Positions 8,563-18,192 are shown, numbered from the stretch's first letter. The stretch: DNA of 64,000 bases from Cryomorphaceae bacterium BACL11 MAG-121001-bin54 (GCA_905182255.1 CAJJAH010000001.1:248001-312000), one strand, 5' to 3'. Made by a program: numbers and translations. Notes: a model not told the origin generated them from the letters alone.

Positions 8563-10047
8563 CTAACGCACATATCTTTTAGTTATACTTCCATCTTTAT
8601 AAACATCAAAGATTATTTGATTTCTTAAATTTCTATTTATCTTTTCTCCAAGAATGTTAATTGAATATGAATATTCTTTATCTAAATGATTTAATTCAGA
8701 GACACTTGTAGTTGTAGTTAACAAAACAGCATCAATAACATGTACAACTCCATTATCTGCAACTAAATCCGCAACAATAACTTGCGCGTTATCTATAAAA
8801 ACCTCACTCATAGAATTAATCGTAACTAACACATCTCCATTCAAAGTTGGCACAACAAGATTATTTGATAACATTGTAGACAATACACTGTCTCCAACAA
8901 CATGGTGCAATAAAATATCTGTTAATTGTGGTATATCAGCTAGTAAAGCAGTAACTGTACCTGCTGGCAATAAATTAAATGCAGCATCAGTTGGCGCAAA
9001 TAATGTAAATGGCCCAGCACCTGATAAAGTTCCATCTAATGCACAAGCATCAATTGCAACCTTTAATGTAGTATGATCTGGTGAATTTGATACAATATCA
9101 TAAATTGAATTTGGAGGCGCTGGTAATAAAACAGCATCAATAACGTGTACAACTCCATTATCTGCTAGTATGTCAGCACCTGTTACTTCAGCAATAGTTC
9201 CGTTCCCAGATTCAATAAAAACGCTTACACCAGATATTGTTACTGTAATATCGCCATTCAAAGTTGGCACAACAAGGTTATTTGATAACATTGTAGACAA
9301 TACACTGTCCCCAACAACATGGTGCAATAAAATATCTGTTAATTGTGGTATATCAGCTAGTAAGGCAGTTATTGTTGCTTGTCCTAATAAATTAAAGGCC
9401 GCATCAGTTGGCGCAAATAATGTAAATGGTCCAGCACCTGATAAAGCACCATCTAAAGAACATGCATCAATTGCAACCTTCAATGTAGTATGGACTGTAG
9501 AATTTGATACTATGTCATATACAGAATTTGGAGGTAAAATACCAATATCACCAGCATCAATGGGTCCACCATTATCTTCAAATGCAAATCCCATTATAAT
9601 TATTTCGACTCCAGGCACAACATCAATCATTATCCAAGCATAATTGTTATTAGCTGTTTTAACACCAACATAATGAATTCCTGCTGGTTCCTGACCGGGC
9701 TGCATTGGTCCGTAACCAGTTGCACCATCAATATTCAAAAAATTGCTTCCATTAATTGGATCATTAAATTGATACAACTTTAGTTCATCAGAATATGTTC
9801 CCGCAGGAGTAACTGTAAAAATATTTCCTGTTGGACTATTAAAATTTTGAGCGTTAATGCCAGCGAAATCTGAATATGTAAAGTCTATATCTGTAGCATC
9901 AACAGTTAATGTAATTGGAGTAGGAAATCCTCCTCCTGTAGAATATGCAACTGTTGCGTTTACATTTGGAACATGTACAATTGACGCGAAAATTAGGTTA
10001 GAAATTGTCAGCATGCAAAACACAAGTAATAGTTTAATTTTTTTCAT
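8563..10047 (-). CDS. Secreted protein with two fasciclin (FAS1) domains and a T9SS-like tail
   Basis: Two 'IYDIVSNS..HTTLKVAIDAC.LDG.LSGAGPFTLFAPTDAAF' / 'LLHHVVGDSVLSTMLSNNLVVPTLNGD' units; signal peptide; C-terminal 'FDVYKDGSITKRYVR'. Confidence 0.9.
   Translation of the reverse strand: MKKIKLLLVFCMLTISNLIFASIVHVPNVNATVAYSTGGGFPTPITLTVDATDIDFTYSDFAGINAQNFNSPTGNIFTVTPAGTYSDELKLYQFNDPINGSNFLNIDGATGYGPMQPGQEPAGIHYVGVKTANNNYAWIMIDVVPGVEIIIMGFAFEDNGGPIDAGDIGILPPNSVYDIVSNSTVHTTLKVAIDACSLDGALSGAGPFTLFAPTDAAFNLLGQATITALLADIPQLTDILLHHVVGDSVLSTMLSNNLVVPTLNGDITVTISGVSVFIESGNGTIAEVTGADILADNGVVHVIDAVLLPAPPNSIYDIVSNSPDHTTLKVAIDACALDGTLSGAGPFTLFAPTDAAFNLLPAGTVTALLADIPQLTDILLHHVVGDSVLSTMLSNNLVVPTLNGDVLVTINSMSEVFIDNAQVIVADLVADNGVVHVIDAVLLTTTTSVSELNHLDKEYSYSINILGEKINRNLRNQIIFDVYKDGSITKRYVR
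8825..9520. repeat. Internal near-identical tandem duplication of the FAS1-encoding segment
   Basis: About 270 bp at 8836-9110 is nearly identical to 9250-9530 (e.g. CATTCAAAGTTGGCACAACAAG[A/G]TTATTTGATAACATTGTAGACAATACACTGTC[T/C]CC). Confidence 0.85.
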
Positions 10048-10150
10048 AGTATTTGATTTAATAATTTGATTTAATAATTTGATTTTTTTAACACTGCAAA
10101 TATAATAAAATTACTACTGTTTTGATAGTAAAAATTACATTATAATGTAT

Positions 10151-10259
10151 AATGTTGATTTATACTTACACTTCCAAAGCAATTTATCTCGATAAAAAAG
10201 TTCGAACTTAGGACCGTAAGGCCCACCAAAAAGAAACCCACTCAATTGAGTGGGTTTTA
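10151..10259 (+). repeat. Dispersed composite repeat, copy B
   Basis: ...TTTATACTTACACTTCCAAAGCAATTTATCTCGATAAAAAAGTTCGAACTTAGGACCGTAAGGCCCACCAAAAAGAAACCCACTCAATTGAGTGGGTTTT. Confidence 0.9.
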
Positions 10260-10296
10260 TTATTTTAGCATAATTTAAAGCCAAGAACATTTAAAT

Positions 10297-11082
10297 ATGA
10301 CAGAATTTAAAAAACATATAGAAACCAATAAAAAAGCCTGGAATAAAAGAACTCCTATTCATATAAAATCTAACTTTTATAATAATGAAGAATTTAAGAA
10401 AGGTAAGACTTCATTAAAACCTATTGAACTTAATGCTATCGGAGATGTAAAAGGAAAGTCATTACTTCATCTACAATGTCACTTTGGTCAAGATAGTATT
10501 TCTTTTGCCAGAATGGGAGCTAAAGTAACTGGTGTAGATTTTTCAGATGCAGCAATAAATGAAGCTAAAAGAATAGCAGCAGAAATGAATATGCATGTTA
10601 ACTTTATAGAAAGCAATGTTTTAGATTTAAAACTTAACAAAGAGTTTGATATAATTTTTAGCTCTTATGGAGTAATTGGATGGCTTCCTGATTTAGATAA
10701 ATGGGCTGCAACCATTGCTACTCACCTAAAAAAAGGAGGACTGTTTCTATTAACTGAATTTCACCCTTTTTTAGATCTCATAAAAGATAATGGATACGAC
10801 TATTTCTACGATCCTAAACCTGACATTGAAATTGAAAACGGTACTTATACTGATGGTGGTTCAGAATTAGTAACCAAAACATGTTGGTGGAACCATTCAC
10901 TAACAAATATATTTTCCGCATTAGAATCTAACGGATTAAAACTAACACATTTTGAAGAATTTGATTATAGTCCATTCTTATTGGATGGAATGATTAAAAA
11001 GGAAAAAGGGAAATATGTTTTAGAAAAAAGAGAAAAGAATAGTACTCCTTATGTATTTAATCTAAAAGCTACTAAGAAATAA
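10297..11082 (+). CDS. Class I SAM-dependent methyltransferase
   Basis: 261 aa; 'GKSLLHLQCHFGQDSISFARMGAKVTGVDFSDAAI' motif I and 'IIFSSYGVIGWLPDLDKWA'. Confidence 0.9.
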   Translation: MTEFKKHIETNKKAWNKRTPIHIKSNFYNNEEFKKGKTSLKPIELNAIGDVKGKSLLHLQCHFGQDSISFARMGAKVTGVDFSDAAINEAKRIAAEMNMHVNFIESNVLDLKLNKEFDIIFSSYGVIGWLPDLDKWAATIATHLKKGGLFLLTEFHPFLDLIKDNGYDYFYDPKPDIEIENGTYTDGGSELVTKTCWWNHSLTNIFSALESNGLKLTHFEEFDYSPFLLDGMIKKEKGKYVLEKREKNSTPYVFNLKATKK

Positions 11083-11148
11083 AAAAGTTCGAACTTAGGA
11101 CCGTAAGGCCCACCAAAAATTAAGCCCGCTCATTTGAGTGGGTTTTTA
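11081..11148 (+). repeat. Dispersed composite repeat, copy C (overlaps stop codon of the methyltransferase)
   Basis: AAAAAAGTTCGAACTTAGGACCGTAAGGCCCACCAAAAATTAAGCCCGCTCATTTGAGTGGGTTTTT. Confidence 0.9.
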
Positions 11149-11149
11149 T

Positions 11150-12059
11150 TTATTCAATAATCATTTTCTTCTCCACTGTTCCATCATCATAGATGTAAAA
11201 GAGAGGTTGATTCTTCACTATTTTTGTACTTCTTCCTAAAAGATCTACTATCCTATATGCGCCTTCTTTCTCTGCTATATTATCTAAACCTGTAACATTA
11301 TTATCTATACTAAATTTAGTGAACCCATGTATACCATAATTTATACCATTATCCATTCCATGCGTACCCATGCATATTAATATCCCATGTGTCATAACAA
11401 ACAAACTCTTGACTAACATCATTATATCCTATGCCAACTACAAAGTGATCAGTTAGATTATCCCCATCAGTATCAGCAAGAATCATTACTGGCCTGTTAT
11501 TATCAATCTCGATTTTATATTCATTCCAACTATTGTTCGAAAAATACTCATATTCAGTATTAGTAATATAACTTGGGTTTCTAAAATGAATATAATCCTC
11601 AAAAGCAGTTCCAATATCACTAGACCAACTCCATCCCCAATAGTTACCACAAACACTGCTAGATGTTTTCATAAAGTCTGCAATTGAATTATGCTGATGA
11701 GAGGCTCCTAATTCAGAATTATCCTGCAATAAATTTGGATAATAATCTAGTGGTAATGAATAATCATTATAGTGATCTTCACTAGCAATAGACATATCAA
11801 TATTATTTGTTTGAACTATAGTACTATCAGAAAATAAATCATAATATCCATGGAGATCATAATAACCAATAATCATCCCTAATGCTGTTGGCCCACAACC
11901 TCTATGCCATATATATGTAGGGATGTCTGATATTAAAACAGTGTTATTCTTATTTATATTTCCAATTGGCACATCTAACGGTCTTACATCATATCCTCTA
12001 CTTTGTTGCCCAAACACTAAAAGAGGAATAAAAAATAATATTATCAATGTGATTTTCAT
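11150..12059 (-). pseudogene. C39-like (papain-fold) secreted peptidase with T9SS tail, split by a +1 frameshift (ORFs 11349-12059 and 11150-11422)
   Basis: N-terminal ORF has signal peptide and 'HRGCGPTALGMIIGYYD'; ends '...CYDTWDINMHGYAWNG*'; the +1 frame continues 'NGINYGIHGFTKFSIDNN...LGRSTKIVKNQPLFYIYDDGTVEKKMIIE'. Confidence 0.7.
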
Positions 12060-12085
12060 AAAGTAAATCTACAAATTAATTTTCT

Positions 12086-12150
12086 AAAAAAGTTCGAACT
12101 TAGGACTGAGAGGCCCACTAAAAATAATCCCACTCAATTGAGTGATTTTC
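12086..12150 (+). repeat. Dispersed composite repeat, copy D
   Basis: AAAAAAGTTCGAACTTAGGACTGAGAGGCCCACTAAAAATAATCCCACTCAATTGAGTGATTTT. Confidence 0.85.
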
Positions 12151-12157
12151 TTTTGAA

Positions 12158-13117
12158 TTATTGTCTAATAACTTTAGTATAATGCACTTGAAAATCATTG
12201 ATCATTATTGATATAAAATAATGTCCTTTAGGCAGATTACTATGAGGCTTCCACGATACAGAATATTTCTCAGGATCTAATATTTTTTCATCAACAGTCG
12301 CTACTTTCAGCCCACTAATATCATATACAGATATGCCAACCTTTGCTTTTTGAAAAACACCATAACTTATTTCAATCTGATCAATAAATGGGTTAGGACT
12401 TGCACTATAAATAATTCCTTTGTCAAGATAAATATTATTCGTCCCAACCGGAACTCCATCACCATCAATTACAATATCCCAAGTTCCTTCAAGATCTCCA
12501 TTAGAATTTGATACTAAAGGAATAATACGATTGGTAGCGTCAAATGCCCCACTAGTTATTGAAGCAGCTGCATCTGTTGGTATATAGGGATCGCCTTGAA
12601 AATAAAGTTGAGTTATTAGGGTGTTAAATCCTGGAGGTGTTATTTTAAAATGTATATGTGATGGTCTAAAAGTAGCTCCATTCAAATACAGCCCCGGTTT
12701 AATTGACTCAAAAACATAAAAACCTTGACTATTTGTCGTAGTCTTTCCTCTCAGGTTATATCCAATATTATCATAATCTCCTGCGTCATTAGCATGCCAT
12801 ATATCAATTTCAATATTTGGAATAACCTCTGAGCATTCAAGATTATAAGCTAGACCACTAATAATAATACGCGTACCAGCTTCACTGATATCTGCTAGCT
12901 GATTATTCTGAACAGATGGTGCGTTTGCTGTATAAAATGGACCTTGCCCATAAAGATCTTCACTAGATTGGTCACAATCAACAACCGAATTCTTCTTACT
13001 TAACGAAACTGTAGAATTCTCGGACTTAAGAATAGTTGGAAAGACTGCAACTGACAGTAAAGACAAAGAGGTATTCTTTAGAAATTGCCTTCTATTGTCT
13101 TTTTTATTTTTCTTCAC
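12158..13117 (-). CDS. Intradiol ring-cleavage dioxygenase-like protein with signal sequence and T9SS tail
   Basis: 'GQGPFYTANAPS', 'IDIWHANDAGDYDNIGYNLRGKTTTNSQGFYVFESIKPGLY', 'RPSHIHFKI' (Tyr/His metal-ligand motifs); C-terminal 'ASPNPFIDQIEISYGV...LPKGHYFISI'. Confidence 0.88.
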   Translation of the reverse strand: MKKNKKDNRRQFLKNTSLSLLSVAVFPTILKSENSTVSLSKKNSVVDCDQSSEDLYGQGPFYTANAPSVQNNQLADISEAGTRIIISGLAYNLECSEVIPNIEIDIWHANDAGDYDNIGYNLRGKTTTNSQGFYVFESIKPGLYLNGATFRPSHIHFKITPPGFNTLITQLYFQGDPYIPTDAAASITSGAFDATNRIIPLVSNSNGDLEGTWDIVIDGDGVPVGTNNIYLDKGIIYSASPNPFIDQIEISYGVFQKAKVGISVYDISGLKVATVDEKILDPEKYSVSWKPHSNLPKGHYFISIMINDFQVHYTKVIRQ

Positions 13118-13143
13118 AAGGCAAAATTACATAATAATTTTCT

Positions 13144-13210
13144 AAAAAAGTTTAAAATAAGGACCGTAAGACCCACAAAAAAGAAACCCAATCATTTGAG
13201 TGGGTTTTTG
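13144..13210 (+). repeat. Dispersed composite repeat, copy E
   Basis: AAAAAAGTTTAAAATAAGGACCGTAAGACCCACAAAAAAGAAACCCAATCATTTGAGTGGGTTTTT. Confidence 0.85.
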
Positions 13211-13211
13211 T

Positions 13212-14240
13212 TTATTCAATAATTATTTTCTTCTCAACTACTCCATCATCATACATGTAAAAAAGCAGTTGATTATTAAGCTTTTTAGATTCTCTTGAAA
13301 ATATATCTATAATTTTTACTATATTTTTCGTTTCATTACTATTTTCTAAATTAGAATTAGTAATAGTATTACAATCATTTGAAATATCTAATATTGAATT
13401 ACAATTAGTATTATTATCATAAATCGTTGATATACCATATTGTTGATCAATATACTCACATATATTATCAAGCGCACAGTAATTTAAAGAATCACATTCA
13501 TGTATATTAAGTGATTCTATTAGATTTGGGATTACGCTATCTAATCCAGAAAGACTAGTAAGTATAGGGTTTTTTCCTATCTCAAGTTCTCCTTCTACTG
13601 TTTTAAGGTTAATTAAAGCAGACAAAGATTGTAACTGAGCATTATCTCTAATCTCTAAATCGGCTCCAATATATTGCAAACTACTAAAGCCATTAAGATT
13701 GCTTAGTGCAAAATTATCATCTATATATAGACCTTCAAGGAGAGTATCGATTTGTTCAAAACCAATAATAGTTGTTAAACTATTACATTCATATATTTCA
13801 ATTTTATTTACATTATTTAAATTATCTAATCCACTAGTAGATTCAAGAGACCATTCAGATAATTTAAGTGATCCACCAATATAATTTAAGCTTGTTAAAC
13901 CATAAAAATTGTCTAATTCAAAATTATGTGGCTCATCAATCTTTAAATCTCCACTTATATATTTTAAATTAGAGAGACCTGCAAAAGAAGTTATATCACA
14001 TTCATCACAAACTAAACGACCACTAATAGAATCTAATTGGTCTAGTCCTGGGTAATTCGTTAAATCCCCACCAGAAGTATATGGTAAATATAAAGTTCTA
14101 GGTAAGTTTTTACAGCTTGGATAATCAATAACAAACTGAGCAATATCTGAGCAGTTATAGGAATTTGGAAGACCAATAGTTGGACACTGCCCAAAACCTG
14201 TAAAGGGAAGTAAAAGTAAAATAAACAACAGTTTTTTCAT
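13212..14240 (-). CDS. Leucine-rich / receptor-L-domain-like secreted protein with T9SS tail
   Basis: Repeats 'SGLSNLKYISGDLKI..', 'GLTSLNYIGGSLKLSE', 'GFSSLQYIGADLEIRDN'; tail 'NQLLFYMYDDGVVEKKIIIE'. Confidence 0.85.
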   Translation of the reverse strand: MKKLLFILLLLPFTGFGQCPTIGLPNSYNCSDIAQFVIDYPSCKNLPRTLYLPYTSGGDLTNYPGLDQLDSISGRLVCDECDITSFAGLSNLKYISGDLKIDEPHNFELDNFYGLTSLNYIGGSLKLSEWSLESTSGLDNLNNVNKIEIYECNSLTTIIGFEQIDTLLEGLYIDDNFALSNLNGFSSLQYIGADLEIRDNAQLQSLSALINLKTVEGELEIGKNPILTSLSGLDSVIPNLIESLNIHECDSLNYCALDNICEYIDQQYGISTIYDNNTNCNSILDISNDCNTITNSNLENSNETKNIVKIIDIFSRESKKLNNQLLFYMYDDGVVEKKIIIE

Positions 14241-14244
14241 TTTT

Positions 14245-15883
14245 TTAATTTAAATGTGGATTTTTATTATGCATTCTTTCCGAAATATTAACTGCCTTAT
14301 GAATTAAGGCAACTTTCTTATATTTAGTTTCATTAACTTCAAAGTAATCATACATTCTCCTTAATGAAGAACCAATACCATCAATACTCATATTAGATTT
14401 TTCAGCAATTTCCCTATTCAATACCATTGGATTATCTAATAATATTAAAAGAACATTCCAATCTGTTTCATTTAATACTCTATCCAAATGATTATCAATT
14501 TTGTTCTTAGATAATTCGAATTTATTGGACTCGAGAATCGCAGCAACCTTGTTTTCTTTAAGGAATTTAATTTGCTCTAATAAGAGCATCTCTCTTTCTA
14601 TTATTTTTCTTGTTGTTTAAGGCAATAAAGTAAATTAATAACAGAACTAAAACTATTGAGATAAAAATTATAGAAGCTATTTTCTTAATTTGATTTAATT
14701 TTAAGATGTTTTTATCTTTCTCATTATTTAATTTAGTTTCAAATAATATTTTTTCGTATTCATTTCTTACTGTTTCTCTAGCAATTGCATAACTGTCGAT
14801 TTTCGCTTTAATACTATCATTGTATAAATTAAAGAACTCATACATTTTAAGAGATAGATCTAACTTATTTTGAAATTTATATCCTTTATAAAGCAATCCA
14901 GAAACTTCCATTTTTGATTCTAAAGATTGAGATTGAAAAACTGACTCTAGAATATTCTCTAACTGTTCAATTGCTTGAGATTTATTCTTTTGATAATTGA
15001 TTTTAGCAAGTATAATTTTAGCCTCTAAAATTCCACTCTGAGTATCCAATTCTTTATTAATATCAAAATTTTTATTAGCAAAAAGCAAGCTGTTTTCGAT
15101 TTGATTTAATGATAAATATATTTGAGCCAGCATACTGTAGCAACCTGCAATATAGTACTTATAATTATCAGTTTTAAGTCTTTTAAGTGCTTCTATAAAA
15201 GATGATTCTGCTTTAATAAATAAGTCATTTTTGAAATGTATGAGACCTATATTCATTAATATCGTTGTTGTACCTAAGCCAGCATTATACTCATCACCTT
15301 GTAATAAGCTATAAATACTTAATGCCTCTTCATAATGAACTAGAGCAATATCGTGATTTCCTATTCTGGAATTAATTGCTCCAGTAGCATTAAGCATTCT
15401 AGCTTCACCATCCTTATCACCTTCAGTAACAAAAATCTTTTTTGCTTTATTATATTTTTTTATGGACTCTAAATATTCACCTTGATGTAGATGAAGATTG
15501 CCTAAGTTTCCAATAATGATAGCTTCTAATCTAGCATTATTAATTTTTTTCGCTACAAGTTGGGCCTCATAATAATGTGTTCTTGCTTCATCAATTCTAT
15601 CTTGTAATCGAAAAATATTTCCTTTTCTAAGAAATGACCTATATAATTGTCGATCTGCACCCTTTGTAATTGCCAAATCATGATAATAATCAAGTACAAC
15701 AAGTACAGAGTCAGGAGAAACGAGAGAGTATAACTCTTCATATTCTTCTATTGCATTAAATCTTAGAGAATCTGACAGCTCTTCATTTTCCCAAGTTAAT
15801 CTTAGAGAATCTACTTGAGAAGAGTAAAGACAGTTACTCGTTAAACAAAGAAATATTAATCCTAAAAAATATAGATTCTTCAA
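14245..15883 (-). pseudogene. TPR - transmembrane - LuxR-like HTH regulator split by a +1 frameshift (ORFs 14567-15883 and 14245-14589); TTG start
   Basis: N-terminal ORF has TPR repeats and a TM near the C-terminus; C-terminal ORF 'LNETDWNVLLILLDNPMVLNREIAEKSNMSIDGIGSSLRRMYDYFEVNETKYKKVALI' is an HTH domain; frames overlap at 14567-14589. Confidence 0.65.
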
Positions 15884-16529
15884 TTATTTTGAAATATATT
15901 TCCTTTCTGTTGTTCCATCACTATAGATATAAAACAATATATGATTATTTTTAAAAGATGTTTCTCTGCCAAGAATATCAACAATTTTTACAAGTTCTCT
16001 TCTTTTGATAAGAGAAATCATCTACTGCTAAAACAACATTTAGATCTACTCCAGGATTAGAATAATCACCAGTAATAAACTCCCATCTTCCCCACGGGGT
16101 GCCAGATGGATAAACACCTGTCTCCCAATATATTTTATCTTCAAAAAGACAGTTAATTGAATTACCATTAGGCGACAAACCTTGAGAAATATACCAGTTA
16201 TCCAAATTAGCAGAATCATTTCTTAGATAAACAGTAACATTCATTGTGTCACTAATTGGAAAACTGTGAGAAAAACTAACAATTGCATCATCCACTATTG
16301 TATCTTCAAATATTATATTGCCTTGCTGGTCTGTAAACTCCCACGCAAAAACATTAAATTCTTGAGGATGGGTTAAATATTGTCCTGCATGATATATATT
16401 AAGATAATTGGTATCAGATACATTAACAGTCATGCTCAATTGATCACAAGGAAGACATGTTATAACCTGTGCCTTTGTTATTTGTATTAGCACAAAAGCA
16501 ATAGCTAATGTTAGTAAAATCTTTTTCAT
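15884..16529 (-). pseudogene. Small secreted protein with T9SS tail in the +1 frame (ORF 15978-16529 plus out-of-frame tail)
   Basis: ORF 15978-16529 has a signal peptide; the +1 frame after 'VDDFSYQKK' reads 'RELVKIVDILGRETSFKNNHILFYIYSDGTTERKYISK*', stopping at 15884, adjacent to the next gene's TTG start. Confidence 0.7.
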
Positions 16530-16628
16530 ATTTTTTAGTTTTATAATTATTAATGATGCAATTATGCGGCAAATATCTAAAATTCACTTCACGTCTAAGG
16601 GTGAAGTTACTAATTATTTTAATTTATT

Positions 16629-16695
16629 AAAAAAGTTCGGACTTAGGACTGAGAGGTCCACCAAAAACAAACCAACTCATTTGGGCGTGGTTTTA
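16629..16695 (+). repeat. Dispersed composite repeat, copy F
   Basis: AAAAAAGTTCGGACTTAGGACTGAGAGGTCCACCAAAAACAAACCAACTCATTTGGGCGTGGTTTT. Confidence 0.85.
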
Positions 16696-18192
16696 ATTAA
16701 GATATTTAGATTTTATTCTTATATCGTTTTCAGCGAATGAATCAGTATTATATTCAAAGAAAAGTAATTTTGTTTTATTTTCATCATTAGCCATTTCATT
16801 TCCTTTTTTAAAATCTTGATTTACTTCTTCCAAGCTTTTAAAAAACCGAGCTTTAAAACTATTTGTTTTAAAGTTATCAGCTTGTATATTATCTGATAAT
16901 TCAATAGATATGATAAGTTCCTTATCTCCGTTATTATCCTCACATACCTTAAGAGCAAAAGAGTTTGATATTTTAGATAATTCTGGAAACGAATAAATTA
17001 CTTCTTGAACATCTGTTGGGCTTATATTGGAGCCAAAGAATGACACTGTCATGTCTGCTCTTCCGTAATGTAAGAGAATTGGCAAATCAGTATTTGATGG
17101 TATTACTTGTGAATCAAGATTTAGTTCTTTCAAAATTTCTAATAATTCATTATATTCTAAAACATGACCCTTATCATGTATGTTATAGCGTACTTTAGGA
17201 GCAATATAATCTGGTCTGCATATTGTCATAATAAGTTCCCCCTTTTCAGATTCCTCAATTAAGAAATCAGCTGGATTGTATTGAAATATCATAGGAAGTG
17301 CTCCTGTAAATTTTAGGACTCTTTCTCTCAGAATTTTATTGTCCCTCAATGCTCTTCTGAAACTAATTGTAAAGTCACTTTCAGAAGAAATATTTAACTC
17401 AAGATCAGATGCACCATAGGAACTATATACTTTTCGCACTCCCTTTCTTAAAAGATAATCTCTCATCCCTTCTGACATAGACTCTCCCCCAAATATAAAA
17501 GATATATTATATTCAGAAAGATCAAGTTTTGTTTGATCAACTAAATACTTAAGAAAGGGCGGGTACCCCATTATAATGTATTGGTGATTTTTCCCAAACT
17601 GCTCAATCGAATTTTCGATTTTCCCCAAATCAGGGCCTAACGATTTAACCTTTGCAAAAGTTAAACAACTCATTGTGATATTCATACCAGTAGCCCACGC
17701 TCCTAATGCAAAAGAGTTAATAATAAACATTGGCTCGTCTCCGAAAAGCCTCCGCATTCCAAACTTAATAAATCTAGTATTTCTATTTCTTTCTTTGCTC
17801 CCTCTCACCCAATTAGTTGGCGTACCACTACTTCCAGAAGACTCATCAATTACAACCCCAACTTTTGGTATATAGCCATCAATACACCTACTTTCAAGCG
17901 GGTAAATTTTAACATAATTTTCTTTATCAATTACTGGTATTTCTGATATGTTTGGAGTAAATCCATTGAATGACGGTTTTATGAATTTTTTAGATTTAAG
18001 AAAATTTTTATATGCTGGCACTTTATGTTTAGCATTAATAAATTCAGAATAGGCTCTAGCTCTTGAATTAAAATGTCGCAATCTGTTAAATCCTGGCAAG
18101 AATATAAACTGAATTGAAGTATCGCTAAACATTAATAGCTTTCTGTATCTTTCAATTATTAATGCATAAAATAAAATGATATAATGTCTCAT
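16693..18192 (-). CDS. PaaK/phenylacetate-CoA ligase-like adenylate-forming enzyme
   Basis: 499 aa; 'VVIDESSGSSGTPTNWVRG' AMP-binding P-loop, 'SFIFGGESMSEGMRDYL', 'VYSSYGASDLE'. Confidence 0.8.
   Translation of the reverse strand: MRHYIILFYALIIERYRKLLMFSDTSIQFIFLPGFNRLRHFNSRARAYSEFINAKHKVPAYKNFLKSKKFIKPSFNGFTPNISEIPVIDKENYVKIYPLESRCIDGYIPKVGVVIDESSGSSGTPTNWVRGSKERNRNTRFIKFGMRRLFGDEPMFIINSFALGAWATGMNITMSCLTFAKVKSLGPDLGKIENSIEQFGKNHQYIIMGYPPFLKYLVDQTKLDLSEYNISFIFGGESMSEGMRDYLLRKGVRKVYSSYGASDLELNISSESDFTISFRRALRDNKILRERVLKFTGALPMIFQYNPADFLIEESEKGELIMTICRPDYIAPKVRYNIHDKGHVLEYNELLEILKELNLDSQVIPSNTDLPILLHYGRADMTVSFFGSNISPTDVQEVIYSFPELSKISNSFALKVCEDNNGDKELIISIELSDNIQADNFKTNSFKARFFKSLEEVNQDFKKGNEMANDENKTKLLFFEYNTDSFAENDIRIKSKYLN

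Noticed and set aside
9170-9643. 157-aa plus-strand ORF antisense to the FAS1 gene
   Set aside because: Shadow ORF of a repetitive coding region; no recognisable domain.
8504-16695. Classical integron cassette array / attC sites
   Set aside because: The repeat lacks the GTTRRRY/RYYYAAC core sites and no integron integrase is visible in the window; only the general layout is cassette-like.
4573-16695. Integrated prophage or ICE at tRNA-Val
   Set aside because: No integrase, capsid, terminase, relaxase or conjugation genes are present; only repeat boundaries and cargo genes.
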